Made by a program: the position numbers and the translations under genes. 64,000 nt of DNA from Streptomyces sp. AC512_CC834 (lineage in GTDB: Bacteria > Actinomycetota > Actinomycetes > Streptomycetales > Streptomycetaceae). The stretch is taken from assembly GCF_019049325.1 (NCBI RefSeq), contig NZ_JAGMUO010000038.1, positions 1 through 64,000 on the forward strand, read 5' to 3'. The notes beneath the pieces were generated by a model. It saw only the letters and a program-made list of their open reading frames with translations, did not search any database and was not told the origin of the DNA. Position 1 is the stretch's first letter. Every line of letters begins with the position of its first letter. Below, in pieces: positions 32,655-40,514 of this stretch.

Positions 32655-35287
32655 CGCCGGGTGCTTCCTTCCAGGAGGTCTTTCTCGAGGTCGTTCTCTA
32701 GGTCTGCTTCGGGGCGCCGCATGCCGATGTTCAGCAGCGGCAGGTCGGGCTTGAGTTGGTCGCGCTCGGGCACGAAGCCCACGACCGGGTCGGGGGTGTC
32801 GGGCGCGTTCACGAAGGACACGAACCGGGCCAGCTTCTCGGGGTCGTTGATGGTCTCGGCCCACTCGTCGCGGTAGTGCGAGACATGGGCGCGCATCAGG
32901 GACTCCAGCTCGTCGCAGATGCCGAGCGAGTCGTGCACGACGACGTCCCGTACGTGGTCCAGGCCGCCCGGGATCCGCTCCAGCCAGGTGGAGGTGCGCT
33001 CCAGCTTGTCGGCGGTGCGGATGTAGAACATCAGGAACCGGTCGATGAGGCGGACCAGTTCGGCGTCCGAGAGGTCCTGCGCGAGCAGGTCCGCGTGGCG
33101 CGGGGTGGCGCCGCCGTTGCCGCCGACGTACAGGTTCCAGCCGTTGGAGGTGGCGATCACGCCGAAGTCCTTCGACTGGGCCTCCGCGCACTCGCGGGCG
33201 CAACCGGACACCGCCGACTTGAGCTTGTGCGGGGACCTGAGCCCCCGGTAGCGCAGCTCCAGGTCGATCGCCATGCGCACCGAGTCCTGGACGCCGTAGC
33301 GGCACCAGGTCTGCCCCACGCAGGACTTCACGGTGCGCAGCGACTTGCCGTACGCGTGCCCGGACTCGAAGCCGGCGTCCACAAGGCGCGCCCAGATCAC
33401 CGGGAGCTGCTCGACGCGGGCGCCGAACATGTCGATGCGCTGACCGCCGGTGATCTTCGTGTAGAGCCCGAAGTCCCGGGCGATCTCACCGATGACGATG
33501 AGCTTCTCCGGCGCGATCTCACCGCCGGGGATGCGCGGGACGACGGAGTACGAGCCGTTGCGCTGGAGGTTGGCGAGGAAGTGGTCGTTGGTGTCCTGGA
33601 GCGTGGCCTGCTCGCCGTCCAGGACGTAGCCGCTCGCGCCGATCGCCGGGGCCAGCGAGGCGATGATCGAACCGACCGCCGGCTTGCACACCTCGCAGCC
33701 CTCACCGCCCCGCGCGCCCTCACGGCCGTGCCGGTCCAGCAGCTCGCGGTAGGAGGTGACCCGCAGGGCGAGGACGATCTCGTACAGCTCCTCGCGGGTC
33801 TGGGCGAAGCAGCCGCACAGGCCCTTGTCGACCTCGACGCCGCTCGCCTCCAGCTCGGCGGTGACCAACTGGCCGAGCACCTTGACGCAGGAGCCGCAGC
33901 CGGTGCCGGCCCTGGTGCACTTCTTCACCTCGGGCACGGACGTGCAGGAGTGCTCCGTCACCGCGCCGCGGATGCTGCCCTTGGTGACGTTGTGGCAGGA
34001 GCAGATCACCGCGTCGTCGGGCAGCGCGGACGGCCCGAGCTGGACCGGGCCCCCGGCATCGGCGGGCAGTACGAGCGACTCGGGGGAGACCGGCGGGACC
34101 GAGCCGGTGAAGGCGCGCAGCGTGCCGTACGCCTCCGCGTCGCCGACCAGGATGCCGCCGAGCAGCGTGCCGTCGCGCCCGACGACCAGCTTCTTGTAGA
34201 GCCCCGCGCGGGAGTCGGAGTAGACGACGTCCAGGCAGTCCTCGGCGGTGCCGTGCGCGTCGCCGAAGGACGCCACGTCCACGCCGAGCAGCTTCAGTTT
34301 GGTGGACAGGTCGGCGCCGGTGAAGGAGGCGTCCTGGGCGGCGATGGTCGCGGCGGCCGTCTCGGCCTGCTCGTACCCGGGGGCCACGAGACCGTACACC
34401 CGGCCGTCGGCCGCCAGCGCGCACTCGCCGATCGCGAACACGTGCTCGTCGGTGACCGTGCGGCACCGCTCGTCGACGCTGACGCCGCCGCGCTCGCCGA
34501 CCGCGAGCCCGCAGTCCCGGGCCAACTGGTCGCGGGGCCGGACACCGGCGCTGAACACGACGAGATCGGTGGCGAGTTCGGAACCGTCGGACAGCTTCAT
34601 ACCGGTGACGGCACCGTCGTCGCCGGTCACGACCTCCTGGGTGCCGACGCCCGTGTGCACGGACAGGCCCATGTCCTCGATGGTGCGCAGCAGCGCCGCG
34701 CCGCCGCCGTCGTCGACCTGCACCGGCATCAGCCGCGGCGCGAACTCCACGATGTGCGAGGTGAGTCCGAGCCCCTTGAGCGCACCGGCCGCCTCCAGAC
34801 CGAGCAGCCCGCCGCCCACCACGGCACCGGTCGTCGCGCGCGTCTTCGCGTACTCCTCGATGGCGAGCAGGTCCTCGATCGTCCGGTAGACGAAGCAGCC
34901 CTCGGCGTCCTTGCCGGGCACCGGCGGGACGAAGGGGTAGGAGCCGGTGGCCAGGACGAGGACGTCGTAGTCGACGACGAGTCCCGACCGGGCGGTCACC
35001 CTGCGCGCCTCCCGGTCGATCGTCTCCGCCGGATCTCCGACGCGCAGCTCGATGCCGTGCTCGGTGATGAAGGCCGGGTCGGTCATCGACAGGTCCTCGG
35101 GTGTCTTCCCCGAGAAGTACGAGGTGAGCTGGACGCGGTCGTACGCGGGACGCGGTTCCTCGCACAGCACGACCACACGGTGCGTGGCGGTCAGGCCGCG
35201 CTCGGCGAGGGCTTCGAGGAAGCGCTGGCCGACCATGCCGTGGCCGACGAGGACGATCGTGGGGGTGGGCCCCGGGGTGGCGGTCAT
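32651..35287 (-). CDS. nirB: Assimilatory nitrite reductase large subunit NirB
   Basis: This 878-aa subunit reduces nitrite to ammonium with NAD(P)H. The order is an FAD/NAD binding half (V-L-V-G-H-G-M-V-G-Q-R-F near residue 13), a BFD-type [2Fe-2S] region (C-S-C-H-N-V ... C-G-S-C-V), then the siroheme/[4Fe-4S] half. That half has C-V-G-Q-T-W-C-R-Y-G and S-G-C-A-R-E-C-A-E. The start shares one base with the preceding gene's stop (TGATG). A GlnR-type box upstream of the operon fits nitrogen control, and siroheme supply is suggested by the CbiX gene at 52641. Confidence 0.96.
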   Translation of the reverse strand: MTATPGPTPTIVLVGHGMVGQRFLEALAERGLTATHRVVVLCEEPRPAYDRVQLTSYFSGKTPEDLSMTDPAFITEHGIELRVGDPAETIDREARRVTARSGLVVDYDVLVLATGSYPFVPPVPGKDAEGCFVYRTIEDLLAIEEYAKTRATTGAVVGGGLLGLEAAGALKGLGLTSHIVEFAPRLMPVQVDDGGGAALLRTIEDMGLSVHTGVGTQEVVTGDDGAVTGMKLSDGSELATDLVVFSAGVRPRDQLARDCGLAVGERGGVSVDERCRTVTDEHVFAIGECALAADGRVYGLVAPGYEQAETAAATIAAQDASFTGADLSTKLKLLGVDVASFGDAHGTAEDCLDVVYSDSRAGLYKKLVVGRDGTLLGGILVGDAEAYGTLRAFTGSVPPVSPESLVLPADAGGPVQLGPSALPDDAVICSCHNVTKGSIRGAVTEHSCTSVPEVKKCTRAGTGCGSCVKVLGQLVTAELEASGVEVDKGLCGCFAQTREELYEIVLALRVTSYRELLDRHGREGARGGEGCEVCKPAVGSIIASLAPAIGASGYVLDGEQATLQDTNDHFLANLQRNGSYSVVPRIPGGEIAPEKLIVIGEIARDFGLYTKITGGQRIDMFGARVEQLPVIWARLVDAGFESGHAYGKSLRTVKSCVGQTWCRYGVQDSVRMAIDLELRYRGLRSPHKLKSAVSGCARECAEAQSKDFGVIATSNGWNLYVGGNGGATPRHADLLAQDLSDAELVRLIDRFLMFYIRTADKLERTSTWLERIPGGLDHVRDVVVHDSLGICDELESLMRAHVSHYRDEWAETINDPEKLARFVSFVNAPDTPDPVVGFVPERDQLKPDLPLLNIGMRRPEADLENDLEKDLLEGSTRR

Positions 35288-36522
35288 CAGGAGCCTCCGT
35301 CGTTGGTGAGCAGGTGGAGCAGGGGGCCGCCGTCGGACGGGAGCGGCTCTGCTCCCTCCCAGGCGCGCGCCAGCGCGCCGACGGTGCCGAGTTCGCCGAC
35401 CAGGACCCCGCCGACCAGCCGGTCGTCACGGACGACGACCTTGCGGTAGGTGCCCCGGGTGGCGTCGGCGAGCTGCACGACGTCGTCGCCGGGGCGGGGG
35501 TCGGTCTCACCGAACGCGGCGAGGTCGAGGGGGACGTCCGGCCCCAAGGGGCTGCCGGGTCCGGTGAGAGTGAGCCGGGTCAGGGACCGGGTGCCGGTGT
35601 AGCGGGCGGTGCCGCTCCCGGCGAGCAGCTCGGCGAGCGCGCCGGCCTGTTCGAGGGCGGGCGCGGCCAGCCCGTACACGCGTCCGGCGTGCTGGGCGCA
35701 GTCGCCGACGGCGCGGATGTGCGGGTCACAGGTGCGCAGCTCGTCGTCGACGAGGACGCCCTTGCCGACCTCCAGCCCGGCCTCCCGCGCGAGCCCGACC
35801 CGGGGCCGGACCCCGCAGGCGAGGACGACGAGATCGGCGCCGAGGGCGTACCCGTCGGCCATCTCCACCGACCGCACCGCCCCGCCGACGCTGCGTACGT
35901 CCCGTACCCGGCACTCGGTGTGCACCTCGACGCCGAGGCCCTCCAGATGGCGCCGGACGAGCGCGGAGGCCGCCGGGTCGAGCTGCCGTTCCATCAGCCG
36001 CTCGGACTGCTGGGCCAGCACGACCTGGGCGCCGCGCACGGCCAGCGCACGGGCCGCGGACACTCCGAGCAGCCCGCCCCCGATGACGACCGCCCGCACC
36101 CCCGGCCGTACCGCCTTCGACAGCCCCAGGCAGTCGTCCATGGTCCGGAACGCGTGCACGCCCTCGGGCAGCTCGTGGTCCGGGGTGAACAGGCCGCGCA
36201 GGGGCGGCAGCACGGCGTTGGAGCCGGTGGCCAGGACCAGCGTGTCGTAGGCGATCACCGACCCGTCGGCGCACCGCACGGTCCGCCCGGCCCGGTCGAT
36301 GCCGGTGACCCGGCCGCGCAGCAGCACGCCGGGCGCGGGCAGGGCGATCACCTCGGGGCTGTACCGTCCGGCCAGCACCTCGGCGAGCAGCACCCTGTTG
36401 TACGGGCGGTGCTCCTCGTCGCCGACGACCAGCGCGGGCGTGCCGAGCTCACCGAGCCGCCGGGCGAGCGTCACGCCCGCCAGTCCGGCGCCGATCACCA
36501 CCACACGCGTATTCGAGGTCAT
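35287..36522 (-). CDS. FAD/NAD(P)-dependent oxidoreductase of the nir operon
   Basis: This 411-aa flavoprotein begins V-V-V-I-G-A-G-L-A-G-V-T-L-A-R-R. It has the second nucleotide motif V-I-G-G-G-L-L-G-V-S-A-A and A-V-G-D-C-A-Q-H near the C-terminal half. It resembles the N-terminal flavin half of NirB without the iron-sulfur and siroheme parts, so it could be a dedicated electron-transfer partner for nitrite or nitrate reductase. It is the first gene of the nir operon, joined to nirB by a TGATG overlap. A 38-bp GlnR-like box lies 24-61 bp before its start. Confidence 0.88.
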   Translation of the reverse strand: MTSNTRVVVIGAGLAGVTLARRLGELGTPALVVGDEEHRPYNRVLLAEVLAGRYSPEVIALPAPGVLLRGRVTGIDRAGRTVRCADGSVIAYDTLVLATGSNAVLPPLRGLFTPDHELPEGVHAFRTMDDCLGLSKAVRPGVRAVVIGGGLLGVSAARALAVRGAQVVLAQQSERLMERQLDPAASALVRRHLEGLGVEVHTECRVRDVRSVGGAVRSVEMADGYALGADLVVLACGVRPRVGLAREAGLEVGKGVLVDDELRTCDPHIRAVGDCAQHAGRVYGLAAPALEQAGALAELLAGSGTARYTGTRSLTRLTLTGPGSPLGPDVPLDLAAFGETDPRPGDDVVQLADATRGTYRKVVVRDDRLVGGVLVGELGTVGALARAWEGAEPLPSDGGPLLHLLTNDGGS

Positions 36523-36545
36523 GACACCGAGCGTGCGGTGCGGGT

Positions 36546-36583
36546 GTTACCCGGTGGCATCACGACTGTTTCCCGCGGGGAAC
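36546..36583 (-). promoter_or_regulatory. GlnR box of the nir operon
   Basis: On the minus strand four 5-bp elements, GTTCC, GAAAC, GATGC and GTAAC, are spaced at exact 6-bp gaps (36583-36579, 36572-36568, 36561-36557, 36550-36546). This matches the actinomycete GlnR layout gTnAC-n6-GaAAC-n6-repeated. Nitrite reductase operons are established GlnR targets in Streptomyces. Confidence 0.85.
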
Positions 36584-36706
36584 GCTGCCCTCAGCGGGGG
36601 TGGGGGAGGGATGTGAGGGATGAGGGCCACGGCCGGGTGCGCGGCAACCTCAGAAGTCCCTCATCTCGATGGACGGCACATCCATTCCGTCCATAGGGTC
36701 GCGATC

Positions 36707-37489
36707 ATGCCCGACATATCGCTGACCACGGTCGTTCTGCTCTGCCTCGCCGCGCTCGCGGCCGGCTGGATCGACGCCGTGGTCGGCGGAGGCGGCCTCC
36801 TGCTCCTGCCCGCACTGCTGCTCGGCCTGCCCGCCGGGACCCCGGCCGCGCACGCGCTGGGCACCAACAAGGCGGTCTCCATCGTCGGCACCACGGGCGC
36901 GGCGGTGACGTACGCCCGCAAGGCGCCGGTGGACGTGCGCACCGCCGTACGCATCGGCCTGGTGGCGCTGGCCGGATCGTCGGGCGGGGCGTTCTTCGCC
37001 GCCGGGATGAGCACCGAGGTCCTGAAGCCGGTGATCATGGTGGTGCTGCTCGCGGTCGCCGCCTTCGTGATCTTCCGCCCCGCCTTCGGCACCGCGCCCG
37101 CCACCGGCCCGGTCACCCGCCGCCGGGTCCTCGCCGCGATCGGCCTCGCGGGCCTCGGCATCGGCTTCTACGACGGCCTCGTCGGACCCGGCACGGGGAC
37201 CTTCCTGATCCTGGCCCTCACCGCCGTGCTCCACCTGGACCTGGTGACCGCGTCCGCCACCGCCAAGATCGTCAACTGCTGCACCAACGTGGGCGCCCTC
37301 GCCATGTTCGCCTGGCAGGGCGCGGTCCTGTGGCAGCTCGCCGCCCTGATGGCCGTCTTCAATCTGGCAGGCGGCATGTTCGGCGCCCACACGGCCCTCA
37401 AGAGGGGCAGCGGCTTCGTCCGCGTCGTCCTGCTGACGGTGGTGTTCGCGCTGGTGGCGAACCTGGCGTGGGAGCAGTGGGTGGCGTAG
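36707..37489 (+). CDS. TauE/SafE-family sulfite/organic anion permease
   Basis: This 260-aa membrane protein has seven or eight hydrophobic helices. The diagnostic A-G-W-I-D-A-V-V-G-G-G-G-L-L near residue 20, G-T-N-K-A-V-S near 52 and late G-F-Y-D-G-L-V-G-P-G-T-G place it in the TauE/SafE (DUF81) family, exporters of sulfite or other anions. The ATG at 36707 begins directly before helix 1. It diverges from the nir operon; nothing shows that it shares GlnR control. A long inverted repeat follows. Confidence 0.88.
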   Translation: MPDISLTTVVLLCLAALAAGWIDAVVGGGGLLLLPALLLGLPAGTPAAHALGTNKAVSIVGTTGAAVTYARKAPVDVRTAVRIGLVALAGSSGGAFFAAGMSTEVLKPVIMVVLLAVAAFVIFRPAFGTAPATGPVTRRRVLAAIGLAGLGIGFYDGLVGPGTGTFLILALTAVLHLDLVTASATAKIVNCCTNVGALAMFAWQGAVLWQLAALMAVFNLAGGMFGAHTALKRGSGFVRVVLLTVVFALVANLAWEQWVA

Positions 37490-37518
37490 CGGACGGCGGC
37501 CCCATGGTCCGGGGCTCA

Positions 37519-37587
37519 TGTTTGGACAGCCTGTCCCGGCGACACGCCGCCGAAGTGGCGCTTCTGCCGGGACAGACTGTCCAAACA
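37519..37587. repeat. 22-bp inverted repeat made of GGACA-NNN-TGTCC palindromes
   Basis: Bases 37519-37540 and 37566-37587 are reverse complements at 21 of 22 positions, with a 25-nt loop. Each arm contains GGACA-GCC-TGTCC or GGACA-GAC-TGTCC. It lies between convergent genes (TauE-like and the RiPP methyltransferase), so it may simply be a bidirectional terminator. It also marks the left edge of the accessory block and resembles the pair at 101-178. Confidence 0.8.
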
Positions 37588-37600
37588 CCGACCGCTACGG

Positions 37601-38788
37601 CTACTCGCTCAGTGCTCCGACCTGCCTACGCGGTGAGTCGAGCCACACTGTGTTCTCTCCCGGTGTCACGGTGAGCCCGTAGCGGCTCAGCTCCGGGCAC
37701 CCGTCCCCCAGCCACTGGGAGACAGCGGCTTCAATCTCGGACCAAAGGTCACGTGGGCCGCCCTGGTACGCGCGGACTCCTTTGTCATCGGCTTCCAGCG
37801 TCGCCCAGGCCCCGTCAGGGTGCAGAAACCAGCGGCCGGGAGTCCCGTTCAGGTTGAGACCAACGGCCAGCGTTCCCGGCAACCGGAGCTGAAGCGCCCA
37901 CATCAGGGACGGTACCGCGAGCATGGCGAGGGCGACGCCCGACGGGACGCCGTCCACCTCGTTGCGCCTCTCGATCGCCGGCCGAATCAGAGGCCCGATC
38001 TCGGGCTTCACAGTGTCCCGGTCGGGCATGAACGAAACCGTACTGTCGATGAACCGCCCGCGCGCCGTCTCCGGGGACTCGACGTGCACCCGCACGTACC
38101 CGTACGCCCCGAGGCTGCCCACCAGTGAAGCGAGTACGACGCCGCCCGGGGCCGACTGCTCCAGCCATGCCGCCGGAATATGGGTGGGTGAGTACGTGCT
38201 GATGATTCGGTCGTACGGTGCTCCCTCCGGGCAGCCTGCGGCAGCGTCGCCGGCCACCAGGCGAGGGGTGTAGCCGAGGGAAGCGAGCCGATCGCGCCCG
38301 AGGTCCGACAGCCCGGGGTCGTACTCGACGCGTGCAACATGCTTGTCGCCGAGCCGTTCGCAGAGAAGCGCGGTCGAGTAGTCCGACCCTCCGCCCGCCT
38401 GAAGTACGGACATGCCTTCCGTCACGTCGAGGTCTTCGAGCATGCGCACGACGGAACCGGGGAGCGTGGACGAACTTGTCGGGATGCCTCGAACCGGGGC
38501 GTCAGCCGAAGTGGTCGCCCCGTTGTCGAGCTGTGTCACCCACGTCTTGTTCTCATAACAGAGGCGCAACCACCCGTCGGGGTCACGCCCCTGGCTCACG
38601 GGTGTGTACTCCGTAACCCCGTCGCTCCCCGGCGCGTCCCGGAAGAACTCAGGAAGGAAGGCGTGCCGGGGTACCGCCTCGACAGCGGCACGCCACGCAC
38701 GGGAATGGAGCGACCCGTCTGCCACCAACTCACTCACGAGCTTCCTCAGTAGCGCCGGGAGCTGCTCGGGCGTCTCACTGGTCGTCAT
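37601..38788 (-). CDS. PIMT-like methyltransferase of an ATP-grasp RiPP system
   Basis: This 395-aa protein resembles protein-L-isoaspartyl methyltransferases, extended at the C-terminus. The N-terminus has V-P-R-H-A-F-L-P-E-F-F and a mid-region Y-D-R-I-I-S-T-Y-S-P. In characterised imiditide-type graspetides such an enzyme methylates an Asp side chain of the cross-linked precursor, leading to an aspartimide. The SAM loop reads V-L-Q-A-G-G-G-S-D-Y-S-T, departing from the usual V-L-E-I-G-T-G-T-G-Y. This could mean altered cofactor binding. It starts inside the ligase gene (14-nt overlap), so all three RiPP genes are translationally linked. Confidence 0.87.
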   Translation of the reverse strand: MTTSETPEQLPALLRKLVSELVADGSLHSRAWRAAVEAVPRHAFLPEFFRDAPGSDGVTEYTPVSQGRDPDGWLRLCYENKTWVTQLDNGATTSADAPVRGIPTSSSTLPGSVVRMLEDLDVTEGMSVLQAGGGSDYSTALLCERLGDKHVARVEYDPGLSDLGRDRLASLGYTPRLVAGDAAAGCPEGAPYDRIISTYSPTHIPAAWLEQSAPGGVVLASLVGSLGAYGYVRVHVESPETARGRFIDSTVSFMPDRDTVKPEIGPLIRPAIERRNEVDGVPSGVALAMLAVPSLMWALQLRLPGTLAVGLNLNGTPGRWFLHPDGAWATLEADDKGVRAYQGGPRDLWSEIEAAVSQWLGDGCPELSRYGLTVTPGENTVWLDSPRRQVGALSE

Positions 38789-39722
38789 CGGTTCTGCCTT
38801 TCTCCAGTAGGTCAGCGATACCGCGGGCGATCGGCAGGCTTGTCTCCTGCTCGATCCATTGCCACTGGCCGTTGGCGTTCACCTCCAGGAACCGCCAGGT
38901 CCCTTCCGGGGTCACGATGAAGTCGAAGGCGCCGAAGGCGAGCCCGAAGTGGTCCATGAAGGCGTTTACACGCCGTCGCACCGCTTCCGGAACGACCGTC
39001 GGACGGTACGCGAGACTCCCGTAGTCGGTCCGCCAGTCCACCCGCGCCGCGTCTGACCCTGCGTGGATCTCGACTGCGAAGAAGCGCGACCCGACCACGG
39101 TCAACCGCACTTCGTGAGCCTTGTCCACCCACTCTTGGAAGAGGTGCGCGCAGAGGCGAACCGAGTCGTCGAACTCGGCCGGGTCGACAACAACCGTGTC
39201 AACCGGGGAGCCGAGAGACTTCGTGATGATCGGAGCTCCGATGTCGGCTGCGAACTTGCGACCGGCTGCGGGGTCGTTCGTGACGATGGACCGGGGCGGG
39301 TTCAGCCCGAGGCCGTGAGCGACCCTGAGTTGCCACGGCTTGTAGTTGGCCTGTTGCTCGCGGGCGGGGTGGTTGACCCACAGGCAGGGGAGCGACGCGA
39401 CCACGCCGAGGAAGCCCGCCCGGGACTGAGCGGCAGCGAACTGCCGCTCAGCCTCGGACATGCCGCCAGGGAGCCGGAACTCCTCGGGCCTGCGGTAGTA
39501 GACCGCCCTCACGTCGGACAGATCGAGTTGGCGAACCCCGTTGTCGAGTACGCCGGCCCAACCGTCAGCGAGCGTGGCGGACAGCGTGAGTTCCTGCGGG
39601 AACTCCGCCGAGTCGCAGCGGAAGACCGGAACGTCCCGGTCGTTCAGCCGCGACACCACCGAATCCGCGGTTGCGTCGAGCTGGTTCGTGAGAACCAGCA
39701 CCGACCCCCTGGCGGCGGCCAT
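38775..39722 (-). CDS. tgmB: ATP-grasp ribosomal peptide maturase (graspetide ligase)
   Basis: This 315-aa ATP-grasp enzyme matches the maturase family founded on S. avermitilis SAV_5884. An N-terminal V-L-V-L-T-N-Q-L-D-A-T-A-D domain leads to V-Y-Y-R-R-P-E-E-F. The ATP-grasp core has I-I-T-K-S-L and Q-E-W-V-D-K-A-H-E-V-R-L. The Mg site is F-G-A-F-D-F-I-V and F-L-E-V-N-A-N-G-Q-W-Q-W-I-E. Such enzymes make ester or amide cross-links between Asp/Glu and Thr/Ser/Lys side chains of a precursor. The ATG at 39722 overlaps the precursor's TGA by one base (TGATG), and its 3' end overlaps the methyltransferase. Confidence 0.93.
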   Translation of the reverse strand: MAAARGSVLVLTNQLDATADSVVSRLNDRDVPVFRCDSAEFPQELTLSATLADGWAGVLDNGVRQLDLSDVRAVYYRRPEEFRLPGGMSEAERQFAAAQSRAGFLGVVASLPCLWVNHPAREQQANYKPWQLRVAHGLGLNPPRSIVTNDPAAGRKFAADIGAPIITKSLGSPVDTVVVDPAEFDDSVRLCAHLFQEWVDKAHEVRLTVVGSRFFAVEIHAGSDAARVDWRTDYGSLAYRPTVVPEAVRRRVNAFMDHFGLAFGAFDFIVTPEGTWRFLEVNANGQWQWIEQETSLPIARGIADLLEKGRTDDDQ

Positions 39723-39937
39723 CAGTAGAGGTCCGTTCCTTCGTCGTTCTTGCTGTCGCTGTTCGTGTTGCTGCTGGTGTCGTTGGCCATGAGGTCCGCC
39801 CAGGGGTTGCCCTCTGCCGTCAAGGCAACCTGCAACGTCGGGTCGTAGACCACGCCGCTGGTGTCGGGCGCCGTGCTGGTCTGCCGGGCGGCGTACCGCA
39901 TCGCGAACGGCGTCATCTCGGCGGGCAGGGTCGTCAT
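39722..39937 (-). CDS. tgmA: ATP-grasp-modified RiPP precursor peptide
   Basis: This 71-aa peptide has the family's leader landmarks: T-P-F-A-M-R-Y-A (residues 9-16), V-V-Y-D-P-T-L-Q-V (29-37) and E-G-N-P-W-A-D (42-48). The C-terminal 20 residues form a hydrophilic core holding nucleophiles (Thr54, Ser55, Ser56, Thr58, Ser60, Ser62, Lys63, Thr68) and acids (Asp53, Asp61, Asp65, Glu66, Asp69). These are the residue types that graspetide ligases join. A GAGAGG ribosome site precedes the ATG. Its TGA overlaps the ligase ATG. The product class is known but this core pattern is not one I recognise. The exact leader/core boundary is not visible. Confidence 0.9.
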   Translation of the reverse strand: MTTLPAEMTPFAMRYAARQTSTAPDTSGVVYDPTLQVALTAEGNPWADLMANDTSSNTNSDSKNDEGTDLY

Positions 39938-40025
39938 GTAACTGCCTCTCTTCTCGTAGGGATGCTGCACCCGTCCCGGCGGGCACTCGGGCTGTGTGGC
40001 GCCGTGGACCACCGGGGCGAGCAGT

Positions 40026-40071
40026 CCTCGCCCATCCGCGCCACGGGGGATGGGATTACGGACGGGCGAGG
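40026..40071. promoter_or_regulatory. Inverted repeat in the RiPP operon leader
   Basis: CCTCGCCCATCCG (40026-40038) and CGGACGGGCGAGG (40059-40071) pair at 12 of 13 positions across a 20-nt loop. The repeat sits in the 215-bp gap upstream of the precursor gene and downstream of the 40153 gene. It could be a terminator or attenuator before the precursor mRNA, or an operator. Bases 39938-40025 and 40072-40152 hold nothing else recognised. Confidence 0.6.
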
Positions 40072-40152
40072 AGTCTGTGTCGGCGCGCCCGCGCTGTGTC
40101 AGTACGCGCGGTGCGAGGGGCGCCGCGTGAATCCTCCAAGTCAGGGCGAGAG

Positions 40153-40341
40153 TCAGCAGGCCGGGCGGGCGTCTCGCTGTTCGTTGTAGTACGCGATGTA
40201 CTCGCGGACGAAGTCGGCACAGGGTTCGCACATGTAGGCCGGCGCGGACAGTCCGGCGTGCTCGACAGGCCCAATCCAGAAGACCAGGGCGGGGTGCCGG
40301 CACAGCAGACACCAGCCGTGGACCAGAGGGCGGCGCGTCAC
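40153..40341 (-). CDS. Small zinc-ribbon-like protein
   Basis: This 62-aa protein carries two CxxC pairs, C-L-L-C (11-14) and C-E-P-C (38-41), spaced as in a small treble-clef or zinc-ribbon fold, and a lone terminal Cys62. The C-terminal third is helical (F-V-R-E-Y-I-A-Y-Y-N-E-Q). The GTG start overlaps the upstream gene's stop (GTGA). I recognise no family. It is the last of three GTGA-chained genes that run toward the RiPP precursor and diverge from an XRE regulator. Whether they belong to the RiPP system or are a separate module is open. Confidence 0.72.
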   Translation of the reverse strand: MTRRPLVHGWCLLCRHPALVFWIGPVEHAGLSAPAYMCEPCADFVREYIAYYNEQRDARPAC

Positions 40342-40514
40342 TCCGGCTCCACCAGGGCGTAGTCACTGAACGACAGCCTGAAGCGGCTGTGCCCCGTCTC
40401 GGCGCGGTGCTCGGCCATCCGGTCGACAGCGGCCTCTTCGCCGCCCAGCTCCTTGGACGTGGCCCCGCAGTCCTTCTTCTTGTAGTCCACGAACCTGCGA
40501 ACCACTCTCGTCAC
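40338..40514 (-). CDS. 58-aa hypothetical protein in a GTGA-chained operon
   Basis: This short frame (GTG at 40514, TGA at 40340-40338) encodes 58 residues beginning V-T-R-V-V-R-R-F-V-D-Y-K-K-K-D-C-G. A charged helix follows (K-E-L-G-G-E-E-A-A-V-D-R-M-A-E-H-R-A-E), and it ends in R-F-R-L-S-F-S-D-Y-A-L-V-E-P-E. It overlaps the previous gene's stop and the next gene's start by GTGA each, which is strong evidence that it is translated. No domain is recognised; a single Cys is present. It is probably an accessory or adaptor peptide of the same module as its neighbours. Confidence 0.68.
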   Translation of the reverse strand: MTRVVRRFVDYKKKDCGATSKELGGEEAAVDRMAEHRAETGHSRFRLSFSDYALVEPE

